This document shows, piece by piece, positions 7,910-15,850 of a DNA stretch of 54,378 nucleotides. Location: the NCBI GenBank assembly GCA_945903545.1, contig CAMDOO010000011.1:1-54378 (forward strand). Direction: 5' to 3'. The stretch is from Opitutus sp. GAS368 (lineage in GTDB: Bacteria > Verrucomicrobiota > Verrucomicrobiia > Opitutales > Opitutaceae). Under the pieces are notes generated by a model. The model made no database searches. It worked only from the letters and a program-made list of their open reading frames with translations, and was not told where the DNA came from. The first letter of the stretch is position 1. Every line of letters begins with the position of its first letter. The translations under genes and the position numbers were made by a program.

Positions 7910-9838
7910 ATGAAAACCCATTGCCTTCCCCTGTGTGCGCGCCGGTCCTCCCGGCGTCTTGCCCTCATCGCAATCCCCGTGTCCCTCCTGCTCGGTGCGC
8001 TTCCGACACTGCGGGCGGCCGCGGCTGCCCCGATTCCAACCGCGGGCTCCCGGCTCCCGGTCCCGGCCAGCAAGGTCATCACCGTCGCGGACGTCACGGC
8101 CGAGAAGGTCGGCGCCAGCATCCCCGTGTCTGCCATTGGCGAGCCGGTCAGCGGCGTGACGCTGTCGGCCCCGCAGTGGGTGGAGGCCACGGGGAGTGCC
8201 GGGGCATATGCGATCATTGAAGGATCGATGGCACCCGTGGATCCCACGGGAAAACGGATCAACTTCCGGGTCGTGCTGCCTGCGTCGTGGTCCCGGCGGG
8301 CCTCCCAGCTGGGCGGCGGTGGCAACAACGGCGTCATTCCCAATCTCACCGCCGGCAACTACCTTGCCCAAGGCATCGCCACCTACGGCAGCGACTCCGG
8401 CCACCAGGCCGCGGGGCGCGGCGGCGCGGGCGGCCGGGGGCGGGGCGGTCCCGCCGCACCCGGGGCTGCCCCGGGCAATGCCGGTCCGGGTGGCCCGGGT
8501 GCTCCCAACGCTCCGTCAGCCCCGGCCAATGTGGCCGGCGGACCCGCCGCGGGCCCCGCCCCGGCCGGGCGCGGCGCTGGTGGCGGTGCCCCCGCGACGG
8601 AGGACTGGGCGCTCAACGAGGAGGCCATCCGCAACCTCGGCTACATGCAGATGAAGAAGACCCATGACGCGGCCATGGTCATCATGGAGCGCGTCTATGG
8701 CGCGCGGCCGGTCTTCAACTACTATGTCGGCACCTCGCAAGGCGGCCGTGAGGCCCTGACCGTCGCCCAGCGCTACCCGGCCGACTACGACGGGATCATC
8801 GCGAACGTGCCGATCGTGAATTTCTCCTCGCTCATGCTGGCACCCGAGTGGATCCGGATCCAGGAGAAGCCCCTCGCAAACTGGGTCACCCAGGCGAAGG
8901 TCAACGCCATCCGCGGCGAATTCATTCGCCAGGCCGACAAGCTGGACGGCCTCGCCGACGGCGTGATCAACAACTACATGGCTGCGCGGAAGCTCTTCGA
9001 CCTGTCGCAGGGCGACCCGAACCGCAACCCGTGGGCCGCGCTCCGGGCCCCGAACAGCGTCGATCCCGATCCGGCCGACACATCAGCCAACGCGAAGCTC
9101 ACCGACGGCCAGATCTCGACGCTGAAGATGGTCTACAGTCGCTACAAATTCGCCACCCCGCTGGCCAACGGCGTCACCAGTTTCGGCATGTGGGTGCCCA
9201 ACACCGATCCTTCCGGCAGCGGCCTGATCCTCCCGACCCGCTATCGCGGCCAGGAAAGCGCGGCCGAAGACGCCCCGATGCACACCCATCTCGGTGTGGC
9301 TGGCGTGACCGGCATGCTGATGCAGAACCTCGCGGCCAACCCGCTCGATTATACCGAGGGCGGCGCGTTGAACAGGCGTCGTGAGCAGATCTCGCAGTGG
9401 CTGGATTCAACCCATCCCGACCTCTCCGCCTTCTACCGCCGCGGCGGCAAGATGATCGTTACCATCGGGACCAACGACACCCTGGCCTCGCCGGGTGCGC
9501 AGCTCGACTACTACCAGTCGGTCCTCGACAAGATGGGCCGAGAAACGGTCGATGCGTTCGCGCGCTTCTTTGTCATCCCGCAGGCGAACCACGGCCTGGG
9601 TGGCAACAGTTACGGGACCAACGGCGACGGTCAGGCCGTGACCCCGTTCCCGATCCCGAACACCTACGACCGTTTTGCATACCTGACCGCGTGGGTGGAG
9701 CGCAACGAGCCGCCGGCGAAGACGCTGGTGGTTACCGCGGGTGGTCGCAGCATGCCACTCGTGTCCTACCCGAACTACGCGAAGTACCTCGGGGGCCCGG
9801 TGGACCAGGCCTCTTCGTACGAAAGCACGGCGCCCTGA
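7910..9838 (+). CDS. Tannase/feruloyl esterase family hydrolase, secreted
   Basis: A 642-residue alpha/beta hydrolase related to tannases and feruloyl esterases, which release gallate or hydroxycinnamate from esters. The N-terminus is an export signal (basic MKTHCLPLCARRSSRR, hydrophobic core, ending near residue 38). Ser276 lies in GTSQGG, Asp is expected in GTNDTLASP, and His in IPQANHGLGG. The family normally has Cys beside both Ser (GCS) and His, forming a disulfide; both are absent here. ADKLDGLADGVINN resembles the family calcium site. Residues about 168-230, between GSDSGH and DWALNEEAIRNLGY, are an almost pure Gly/Ala/Pro/Arg stretch absent from typical members. The next gene starts 7 nt downstream, implying co-transcription. 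Confidence 0.8.
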   Translation: MKTHCLPLCARRSSRRLALIAIPVSLLLGALPTLRAAAAAPIPTAGSRLPVPASKVITVADVTAEKVGASIPVSAIGEPVSGVTLSAPQWVEATGSAGAYAIIEGSMAPVDPTGKRINFRVVLPASWSRRASQLGGGGNNGVIPNLTAGNYLAQGIATYGSDSGHQAAGRGGAGGRGRGGPAAPGAAPGNAGPGGPGAPNAPSAPANVAGGPAAGPAPAGRGAGGGAPATEDWALNEEAIRNLGYMQMKKTHDAAMVIMERVYGARPVFNYYVGTSQGGREALTVAQRYPADYDGIIANVPIVNFSSLMLAPEWIRIQEKPLANWVTQAKVNAIRGEFIRQADKLDGLADGVINNYMAARKLFDLSQGDPNRNPWAALRAPNSVDPDPADTSANAKLTDGQISTLKMVYSRYKFATPLANGVTSFGMWVPNTDPSGSGLILPTRYRGQESAAEDAPMHTHLGVAGVTGMLMQNLAANPLDYTEGGALNRRREQISQWLDSTHPDLSAFYRRGGKMIVTIGTNDTLASPGAQLDYYQSVLDKMGRETVDAFARFFVIPQANHGLGGNSYGTNGDGQAVTPFPIPNTYDRFAYLTAWVERNEPPAKTLVVTAGGRSMPLVSYPNYAKYLGGPVDQASSYESTAP

Positions 9839-9845
9839 CCCAGGC

Positions 9846-11108
9846 ATGAAGGTCATCATCATCGGGGCCGGTCCGGGCGGCCTGACCGCCGCCCTGCATC
9901 TCCATCGGCTGGGCGTCGAGGTCAGCGTCCATGAGTCGGTCCGGCCGATCAAGCCGCTCGGGGTCGGCATCAACCTGCTGCCGCACGCCGTCCGCGAGCT
10001 GACGATCCTCGGGCTCGATCCCGCGCTGGCCGCGGCCTCGATTGCGACCGGCGAGCTGGCCTACTACAACAAGACCGGCTCGCTCATCTGGCGCGAGCCG
10101 CGCGGCCGCGCCGCCGGCTACCACTGGCCGCAATACTCGATCCACCGCGGCCGTCTGCAGATGCTGTTGTACGACACTGCGGTCGAGCGCCTCGGGCGCG
10201 GGCAGGTGCACCCGGGGCACCACTTGGCCGGATTCGAGCAGGATGCGGCCGGCGTAACGGCCCGCTTCACCGATCGCACGACGGGCGAGCCCGTGGGGGA
10301 GGAGCGCGGCGACGTCCTCATTGGCGCCGACGGCATCCACTCCGTCGTGCGGCGCGCGTTCTATCCCAGCGAGGCCACCCCGCCTTTCGGGGGCCGCATC
10401 CTCTGGCGCGGCATCACCGAGGGCCCCCCTTTTCTCTCGGGGAAGACGATGATCATGGCCGGCCACCCCGATGTGAAGTTCGTGGCATACCCAATCTGCC
10501 CCGACATGGCGGCGAGCGGCCGGGCGCTGATCAACTGGATCGCCGAGCTGCAGGTGGGGGGCGGCAAGGCGCCGATTCCGCGTGACTGGAACCGCCTCGC
10601 CGACCGGGCGCATTTCGCGCCGGCGTTCGCGGGCATGAAATTCGACTGGCTCGACGCGCCGGCCCTGATCGCCGGGGCCCCGGAGGTGTACGAGTTCCCG
10701 CTCATTGACCGCGATCCCGTGCCGCGCTGGACCTTTGACCGCGTGACCTTGCTCGGTGACGCCGCCCATCCCATGTTTCCCATCGGGTCCAACGGCGCCT
10801 CGCAGGCGATCCTCGACGCCGCTGCCCTCGCCGACGCGCTGGCGGGGAACCCCGACCCGCTCGCCGCCCTGCGCACCTACGAGGAACGCCGGCTGGCGCC
10901 GACCTCGCAGCTCGTGCTCAACAACCGCCGCCACGGCCCGGAGATCGTGATGCAGCTGGCCGAGGAGCGCGCCCCGCAGGGGTTCAAGAATGTATCGGAG
11001 GTCTTCGCGCCCGGCGAACTCGCGGACATCGCTCAGAAATACAAGGTCGCCGCGGGCTTCGACCGCGACCGACTCAATGCCTTGGGGCAGGGCCCGGAGC
11101 CGGCGTGA
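9846..11108 (+). CDS. PhzS-like FAD-dependent monooxygenase
   Basis: A 420-residue group A flavin monooxygenase. The FAD-binding GAGPGG motif is at residues 7-12. The DG motif is GADGIHSVVRRAF and the second FAD motif is LLGDAAHPMFP. The segment GVGINLLPHAVRELTILGLD and the later YSIHRGRLQMLL closely match PhzS and related aromatic hydroxylases. It should hydroxylate an aromatic acid using NAD(P)H and oxygen, possibly with decarboxylation. The in-frame ATG at 9741 lies inside the tannase gene; 9846 starts the Rossmann strand and was chosen. The 7-nt spacing after the esterase suggests it acts on the released aromatic acid, which is inference. Confidence 0.85.
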   Translation: MKVIIIGAGPGGLTAALHLHRLGVEVSVHESVRPIKPLGVGINLLPHAVRELTILGLDPALAAASIATGELAYYNKTGSLIWREPRGRAAGYHWPQYSIHRGRLQMLLYDTAVERLGRGQVHPGHHLAGFEQDAAGVTARFTDRTTGEPVGEERGDVLIGADGIHSVVRRAFYPSEATPPFGGRILWRGITEGPPFLSGKTMIMAGHPDVKFVAYPICPDMAASGRALINWIAELQVGGGKAPIPRDWNRLADRAHFAPAFAGMKFDWLDAPALIAGAPEVYEFPLIDRDPVPRWTFDRVTLLGDAAHPMFPIGSNGASQAILDAAALADALAGNPDPLAALRTYEERRLAPTSQLVLNNRRHGPEIVMQLAEERAPQGFKNVSEVFAPGELADIAQKYKVAAGFDRDRLNALGQGPEPA

Positions 11109-11123
11109 CCATGCCGGACTTTT

Positions 11124-11175
11124 CTGTAGCTGGCCTCGTTGAGGCCGGCACCGGGGTCAACGACCCCGGCTACAG
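11124..11175. repeat. Family G REP-like double hairpin
   Basis: Outer CTGTAGC (11124-11130) pairs with GCTACAG (11169-11175). Inside are two small stems, GGCCTCGTTGAGGCC and GGGGTCAACGACCCC. It can also fold as one imperfect hairpin of about 23 bp. It lies between the monooxygenase and NTF2-like genes. Confidence 0.75.
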
Positions 11176-11207
11176 AATCGAATACTTCGCCAAAACGTTC
11201 CATCCGT

Positions 11208-11639
11208 ATGAAGTCCACTCCTCATCCGCCCATCTCTCCGGAACCCGGCTTTCCGCCGGGCTGGGAAGTGGAGCTGGCCGCGCGCGACGACGAGCGCCTC
11301 GCCGCGATGCTGGCGGGCGATGCTGCCCGTCTTGAGGCGGTTTATTCCTCTGACCTGCGTTTTGGGCACTCGATCGGGCGGGTGGACACCCGCGCGGAAC
11401 TCGTCCGGGTCCACGCCGAACGGAGCCTGGTGTGGTCGGCGTTTGAGTATCCCGAGCGCCGCTTCCGACCGGTTGGGCATGGCTTGGCGCTGATGGAAGG
11501 CCGCCTGCTCGCGCGCGGCAATGACCTCGGGGTTGTGCTCAACCTCGATCTCGTCTTCCTTGCCGTCTGGCGGCTCGAACCCGGTGGCTGGAAAATGCTC
11601 GCCTGGCAGTCGACCAACCGCAACCGGCCCGACGTGTAA
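11208..11639 (+). CDS. NTF2-like (DUF4440/SnoaL type) small protein
   Basis: A 143-residue protein with the pattern of a DUF4440-type NTF2-like fold: an N-terminal helix (WEVELAARDDERLAAMLAGD), LEAVYSSDLRFGHSIGRVDTRAELVRV, and a closing LVFLAVWRLEPGGWKMLAWQST. Such proteins are small cone-shaped enzymes or ligand binders, and no catalytic residue can be assigned here. ATG at 11208 was chosen over one at 11139 because the earlier codons lie in and next to the family G repeat. It follows the monooxygenase by about 100 nt and could belong to the same transcript. Confidence 0.7.
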   Translation: MKSTPHPPISPEPGFPPGWEVELAARDDERLAAMLAGDAARLEAVYSSDLRFGHSIGRVDTRAELVRVHAERSLVWSAFEYPERRFRPVGHGLALMEGRLLARGNDLGVVLNLDLVFLAVWRLEPGGWKMLAWQSTNRNRPDV

Positions 11640-11681
11640 GATATTTCAATTCGCGCTCCCGATGAGTCCAATGCCTGTTTT

Positions 11682-11759
11682 TGTAGGAGCCTGCTTGCAG
11701 GCGACTTCACGGCCTGTCGACGGGCAGCGTCCCTGATCGCCTGCAAGCAGGCTCCTACA
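11682..11759. repeat. Family F REP-like element with perfect 23-bp arms
   Basis: Arms 11682-11704 (starting TGTAGGAGCCTGCTTGCAGG) and 11737-11759 are exact reverse complements over 23 bases, with a 32-nt loop. The arm closely resembles the REP sequences known from Pseudomonas (TGTAGGAGC..GCTTGC..GCGA). It fills most of the gap before the DAHP synthase gene. Confidence 0.9.
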
Positions 11760-11802
11760 TGAAAATCGATCAACCGCACCTAGGACGCGGACTCCACCCA
11801 TT

Positions 11803-12846
11803 ATGATCCTGCCCAAGTCGAACCGCCTGACGGAAACCCAGCTCGCCGAGGTGAACGCCATCGTCGCCGAGTTCGGCTGCAGCCTGCAGCCGATCATCGG
11901 CGCCGTGCGCACCATCTATGCGATCGTGGGGGACGAACGCGACGAGCTGATGATCAACCGGCTGGAGGGCCTCGACTACATCGAGCGCATCGACCGGATC
12001 CAGTCGCCCTTCAAGTTGATGGACCGACGGTCGGACCTCGCGAGCCACCGCATCCGGATCGGCGGGGTGACGCTGGGCGAGGAACTGCTGGTCATCGCCG
12101 GCCAGTGCACGATCGACCCGAAGAACCCGAATTATTTCTACGAGACGGCGGCGGCGATGAAAGAGGCGGGCGCCCAAGTGATCCGCGGCGGCGTGTGGAA
12201 ACCGCGCACCAACCCGTACAGCTTCCAGGGCGACACCAAGTCGCTCGACATCCTGATGGAGGCGCACCGGCGCACCGGCCTGCCGGTGGACGCGGAGGTG
12301 ATGGACGAGCGCCAGCTCGCCGACGCCCTCGCGGCCGGCGTGCACATGCTGCAGGTCGGCGCGCGCAACGCCCTGAACTATTCGCTCCTCAGTGCGATCG
12401 GCCGGGCCGTTGCGCAGCGTCCCGGCGTCGTGGTCCTGCTCAAGCGCAGCCTGCACATGGGCCCGCTGAGCGAGTTCATCTCGGCCGCCGAGTACATCGC
12501 CTCCTTCGGCAACCCCAATGTCATCCTCTGCCCGCGCGGGACCTCTCCGGCGCCGGACGGCTACCGCAATCATCCCGACGAGTGCATCACACCCCTCCTG
12601 AAGGAGAAGACCTGGGCGCCGGTGGTGGTCGATCCCTCGCACTCGGTGGGCAAGGCCGTCTACGTCCCGGCCTGCGCCCTCGCCGCCGTGGCCTACGGGG
12701 CGGACGGCCTCTGCATCGAGGCGCACGTCAGCCCGAGCCACGGCATCGGCGACGATCCGAAGCAGGCCCTGACGCCGGCGGTGCTGAAGGAAACCATCCG
12801 TCAGGCGCGCGCCCTGTGGCAGTTGCGGCGGCCGGTGCTGAAGTGA
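11803..12846 (+). CDS. DAHP synthase, type I-beta with ferredoxin-like N-domain (divergent)
   Basis: A 347-residue 3-deoxy-7-phosphoheptulonate synthase, the first enzyme of aromatic amino acid synthesis (PEP plus erythrose 4-phosphate). Residues 1-85 form the regulatory ferredoxin-like domain of the Thermotoga/AroF type and residues 95-340 the barrel. The metal ligand Cys102 is kept but sits in AGQCTID rather than AGPCSVE. KPRTNPYSFQG, VDPSHSVGK and IEAHVSPSHGIGDDPKQ carry the expected substrate and metal residues. The divergence may indicate a secondary isozyme. ATG at 11803 is the first in-frame start after the family F repeat. It is on the same strand as the esterase/monooxygenase genes but separated by repeats. 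Confidence 0.85.
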   Translation: MILPKSNRLTETQLAEVNAIVAEFGCSLQPIIGAVRTIYAIVGDERDELMINRLEGLDYIERIDRIQSPFKLMDRRSDLASHRIRIGGVTLGEELLVIAGQCTIDPKNPNYFYETAAAMKEAGAQVIRGGVWKPRTNPYSFQGDTKSLDILMEAHRRTGLPVDAEVMDERQLADALAAGVHMLQVGARNALNYSLLSAIGRAVAQRPGVVVLLKRSLHMGPLSEFISAAEYIASFGNPNVILCPRGTSPAPDGYRNHPDECITPLLKEKTWAPVVVDPSHSVGKAVYVPACALAAVAYGADGLCIEAHVSPSHGIGDDPKQALTPAVLKETIRQARALWQLRRPVLK

Positions 12847-12960
12847 AAGTGAAAAGGAAAGTGAGTGACGAGTGAGGGTGAAAGTGCGGGCCCGTTCAGG
12901 ACTTTTCTGCTCCGTCACTTTCATTTTTCCTCTCACCCACATTCCTCTTTCACTCTCACT
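12844..12960. repeat. Family C inverted repeat (GTGAAAGTG words)
   Basis: The left arm (12844-12886) is built of GTGAAAGTGAAAAGGAAAGT-type words. The right arm (12913-12960) has the complementary series CACTTTCATTTTTCCTCTCA and CTTTCACTCTCACT. The element fills the gap between the convergent DAHP synthase and livF genes. A second copy is at 21264-21389. Confidence 0.8.
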
Positions 12961-12964
12961 CCAT

Positions 12965-13672
12965 CTACCCGCCCAGATAGGTCGCGCGCAGTCGCGGGTC
13001 GCGGCGGAGATCCGCGCTCGGGCCCTCCATCGCCACGTGGCCGCTCTCGAGGACGTAGGCCGTGCAGGAGATTTCGAGGGCGAGGCGGGCGTTCTGCTCG
13101 ACGAGCAGGATGGGCAGGCCGCGGTCGCGGCTGATCTCGACGATCTTGGCGAAGATCGTCGTCACGAGCCGCGGGGCGATGCCGAGCGAGGGCTCGTCGA
13201 GCATGAGGAACTTTGGCTCGCCCATCAGGGCGCGGCCGATCGCGAGCATCTGCTGTTCGCCGCCGGAGAGCGTGCCGGCGGTCTGGCGGATCCGTTCCTT
13301 GAGCCGGGGAAAGATGCCGAAGACATAATCGCGGTTGGTGGCGGCCTTGGCCGGGTCGCGCAGCAGGTAGGCGCCCATCGCGAGGTTCTCCTCGACCGTG
13401 AGATTGGCGAAGACCATGCGCCCCTCGGGCACATGGCAGAGGCCAAGGGCGACAATCTCGTGCGCCGGCAGGCGCGTGATGTTCTGACCGAGGAACTCGA
13501 TCCGGCCGGCGCCGGGGCGCAGCAGCCCGGAGATCGTGCGCAGGGCGGTGGTTTTGCCCGCGCCGTTGCCGCCGACGAGGGTGACAATCTGCCCGGCGCC
13601 GACGGTGAAGGACACGCCGCAGAGGGCCTTGATCACGCCGTAGGAAACGTGGAGATCGGTGACAGTGAGCAT
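12965..13672 (-). CDS. livF: Branched-chain-type ABC transporter ATPase LivF
   Basis: A 235-residue ATPase of the LivF class. Walker A is GGNGAGKT (34-41), the signature is LSGGEQQ (135-141) and Walker B is FLMLDEPS (155-162). HVPEGRMVFANLTVEENL after the Q-loop region is typical of LivF. It pairs with LivG to drive the LivHM permease at the inner membrane. ATG at 13672 starts the nucleotide-binding domain; an upstream in-frame ATG at 13789 would add residues encoded by a family A repeat. It is the last gene of the minus-strand liv operon. Confidence 0.9.
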   Translation of the reverse strand: MLTVTDLHVSYGVIKALCGVSFTVGAGQIVTLVGGNGAGKTTALRTISGLLRPGAGRIEFLGQNITRLPAHEIVALGLCHVPEGRMVFANLTVEENLAMGAYLLRDPAKAATNRDYVFGIFPRLKERIRQTAGTLSGGEQQMLAIGRALMGEPKFLMLDEPSLGIAPRLVTTIFAKIVEISRDRGLPILLVEQNARLALEISCTAYVLESGHVAMEGPSADLRRDPRLRATYLGG

Positions 13673-13691
13673 GGGCGAGAGGGCAAACCTT

Positions 13692-13831
13692 CTACCCGCG
13701 AACGCACGCGAATGAACGCGAATGCGGTGGTGTCTGGCCGCCCCTGAAATGTGGAGCCTTGGATTCGGTGACGGACGGGAAACGTCCAAAGTGGATTGGG
13801 ATTCGCATCCATTCGCGTCGATTCGCGGGTA
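13692..13831. repeat. Family A inverted repeat between livG and livF
   Basis: The left arm (13692-13726) carries ACCCGCGAACGCACGCGAAT followed by GAACGCGAATGCG. The right arm (13799-13831) is its near reverse complement (ATTCGCATCCATTCGCGTCG and ATTCGCGGGT). About 33 nt pair with few mismatches, and about 72 nt lie between the arms. Confidence 0.8.
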
Positions 13832-13849
13832 ACCGGCATGGGAAGGCTT

Positions 13850-14632
13850 TCATTGCTGGGCTGGGTGCTCCTCGCCGAGGTAGGCCTCGATCACCTTCGG
13901 GTCGCTCTGGATCGCGGCGGGCGTGCCCTCGGCGATCTTGAAGCCGTAGTCGAGGACGGTGACGCGTTCGCAGACGCCCATCACGACCTTCATCGAGTGC
14001 TCCACGAGCAGGATCGAGAGGGAGAACTGCTGCCGGATCTGGAGGATGAGCCGGCTGAGCTCGGCCTTCTCGGTCGGATTCATCCCGGCGGCGGGTTCGT
14101 CGAGCAGCAGGAGTTTGGGCTTGGTGGCGAGGGCGCGCACGATCTCGAGCCGGCGTTGCTCGCCATAGGGCAGGGAGGCTGCGGGGGCATCGCGCAACCG
14201 GCCGAGGTTGAAAATGCCCAGAAGCTCGTCGACCTGCCGGTCGATCCCCGCCTCGTCCGCATGGAAGGCCGGGGTACGGGCGAGGGCCTGGAACGGGCCG
14301 GTCGTCCGGTGGGCGTCGCAGGCGGCACGGACATTGTCGGCGACGCTCAACTGTCCGAAGAGCCGGATGTTTTGAAACGTGCGCGCGATTCCGAGGCGCA
14401 CGCGGCGGTTGACCGGCAACCCGGCGAGGTCCTGCCCGCGGAAAAGCACGCGCCCGGAGCTGGGGGCGTAGATCCCGGTGACGAGGTTGAAGACAGTGGT
14501 CTTGCCCGCGCCGTTCGGCCCGATGAGCCCGACGAGCTCATTCTCGCCGATCGTGAGGTCCACGGCATTCACGGCGGTGAGCCCGCCGAAACGCAGCGTG
14601 ACCTGCTCGAGCTGGAGGAACGGGGCGGACAT
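13850..14632 (-). CDS. livG: Branched-chain-type ABC transporter ATPase LivG
   Basis: A 260-residue ATPase of the LivG class. Walker A is GPNGAGKT (38-45). GIARTFQNIRLFGQLSVADNV carries the Q-loop, LPYGEQRRLEI is the signature variant typical of LivG, and LLLLDEPAAGMNP is Walker B. The C-terminal IAEGTPAAIQSDPKVIEAYLG is also characteristic. It energizes the LivHM permease. It is flanked on both sides by family A hairpin elements, so its mRNA would lie between two stable structures. Confidence 0.92.
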   Translation of the reverse strand: MSAPFLQLEQVTLRFGGLTAVNAVDLTIGENELVGLIGPNGAGKTTVFNLVTGIYAPSSGRVLFRGQDLAGLPVNRRVRLGIARTFQNIRLFGQLSVADNVRAACDAHRTTGPFQALARTPAFHADEAGIDRQVDELLGIFNLGRLRDAPAASLPYGEQRRLEIVRALATKPKLLLLDEPAAGMNPTEKAELSRLILQIRQQFSLSILLVEHSMKVVMGVCERVTVLDYGFKIAEGTPAAIQSDPKVIEAYLGEEHPAQQ

Positions 14633-14644
14633 CGGTCAGGAGGT

Positions 14645-14751
14645 TTGGCCCGCGAATGAACGCGAATGGGCGCGAATGGACGGAGGAAAATGCAAGGCTC
14701 CCAATCCACTGGGTTTGAATTCGGATGCATCCGCGGGCATTCGCGGGCAAA
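14645..14751. repeat. Family A inverted repeat between livM and livG
   Basis: The left arm (14645-14680) reads TTGGCCCGCGAATGAACGCG and continues with GCGAAT words. The right arm (14720-14751) holds ATGCATCCGCGGGCATTCGC then GGGCAAA. It fills the gap between livM and livG. Confidence 0.75.
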
Positions 14752-14763
14752 AAGGATTGGGGT

Positions 14764-15732
14764 TCATGGCGTGACCCGCTTTTTGGCCCGGAAGGCCAGC
14801 AGGCCCTGGGGGCGGGCGATCATGAGGATGATCAGCAGCACGGAGTAGAGGATCATGCGGTTCGACACGAAGTCGCGCAGGACGTCAGGGAGCCCCTCCC
14901 AGCCGGCGAGGGCGCGGAGCAGCTCGGGCAGGACGGTGAGGAGCACCGCGGCGCAGCAGACCCCGACCATGCTGCCCATGCCGCCGAGGATCACCATGAC
15001 CACGATGTCGATCGAGCGCATGAAACCGAAGGCCTCCGGGTGGATGAACTGCTTGAAATGGGCGTACAGGCCCCCGGCCAGGCCGGCAAAGAAGGCGCCG
15101 GTGGCAAAGGCCACGATCTTGTAGCGGGTGGTGTCGAGGCCCGACGATTCCGCCGCGATCTCGTCATCGTGCGTGGCAAGGAAGCCCCGGCCATAAGTCG
15201 ACTGCACGAGATTGTGCACCACGAGGATCGCGAGTGCGGCCCCGGCGAAGGCGGAGAAGAACCCTGTGTACTGCCCGATCCCAGTCAGGCCGCGCTGGGC
15301 GCCAAGCGGCTCGGCGTTCTGCACCGCGCCCTTGATGATCTCGTTGAAGCCGAGGGTGACGATGGCGAGGTAGTCGCCGCGCAGACGGAGCGAAGGCACG
15401 CCGACGGCGAGTCCCACGAGTCCCGCGCAGAGGCTGCCGGCGAGCAGGGCGCCGACAAAGACGGCGGTGCCGGCGACCCCGGCGGGAGTGCCGGCCTGCA
15501 GCGTCAGCCAGGCCGAGCCATACGCGCCGACGGCCATGAAGCCGGCGTGCCCGAGGGAGAACTGGCCGGTGTAGCCGTTGATCAGGTTCAGGCTGACGGC
15601 GAGGATCAGGTTGATCGCGATGCCGACGAGGATGTCGAGGACGTAGGGCCCGAACCAGCCGGCGACCGGTGCCAGCACGGCCAGGCCGGCGAGCACAAGC
15701 AGGAACACGAGGTTGGGTCCGGGCTTTTTCAC
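14764..15732 (-). CDS. livM: Branched-chain-type ABC transporter permease LivM
   Basis: A 322-residue polytopic permease with about nine hydrophobic segments. Family motifs include LINGYTGQFSLGHAGFMAVGAYGSA near residues 50-75, LRGDYLAIVTLGFNEI near 137-152, and VMVILGGMGSMVGV near 240-253. It forms the inner-membrane channel with LivH. The start is GTG at 15732: upstream ATG triplets are out of frame. Neighbouring livH, livG, livF and the binding-protein gene complete the transporter. The substrate could be branched-chain amino acids, amides, urea or aromatic acids; sequence alone does not decide. Confidence 0.88.
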   Translation of the reverse strand: MKKPGPNLVFLLVLAGLAVLAPVAGWFGPYVLDILVGIAINLILAVSLNLINGYTGQFSLGHAGFMAVGAYGSAWLTLQAGTPAGVAGTAVFVGALLAGSLCAGLVGLAVGVPSLRLRGDYLAIVTLGFNEIIKGAVQNAEPLGAQRGLTGIGQYTGFFSAFAGAALAILVVHNLVQSTYGRGFLATHDDEIAAESSGLDTTRYKIVAFATGAFFAGLAGGLYAHFKQFIHPEAFGFMRSIDIVVMVILGGMGSMVGVCCAAVLLTVLPELLRALAGWEGLPDVLRDFVSNRMILYSVLLIILMIARPQGLLAFRAKKRVTP

Positions 15733-15789
15733 GAGCTCGGGTTGGGCGACATCATGAGCGAGCGGGACGGATTCGGTCTGTCGGGGACG

Positions 15790-15824
15790 GAAATTTCAAA
15801 TTTCAAATTTGAGATCTGAAATTC
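15790..15824. repeat. Family I hairpin (AAATTTCAAATTTC words) between livH and livM
   Basis: GGAAATTTCAAATTTCAAAT is followed by TTGAGATCTGAAATTC; the two halves pair imperfectly (about 10 of 13). It is a strikingly AT-rich insertion in a GC-rich operon. It sits between livM (start 15732) and the livH stop (15851). Confidence 0.55.
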
Positions 15825-15850
15825 TGCAGGGTTCTTGACCGGGATCGTCA

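Noticed and set aside
12844-14751. CRISPR array suggested by repeated short words
   Set aside because: Words vary, are not separated by regular spacers and occur as complementary arms of hairpins; no cas genes are present.
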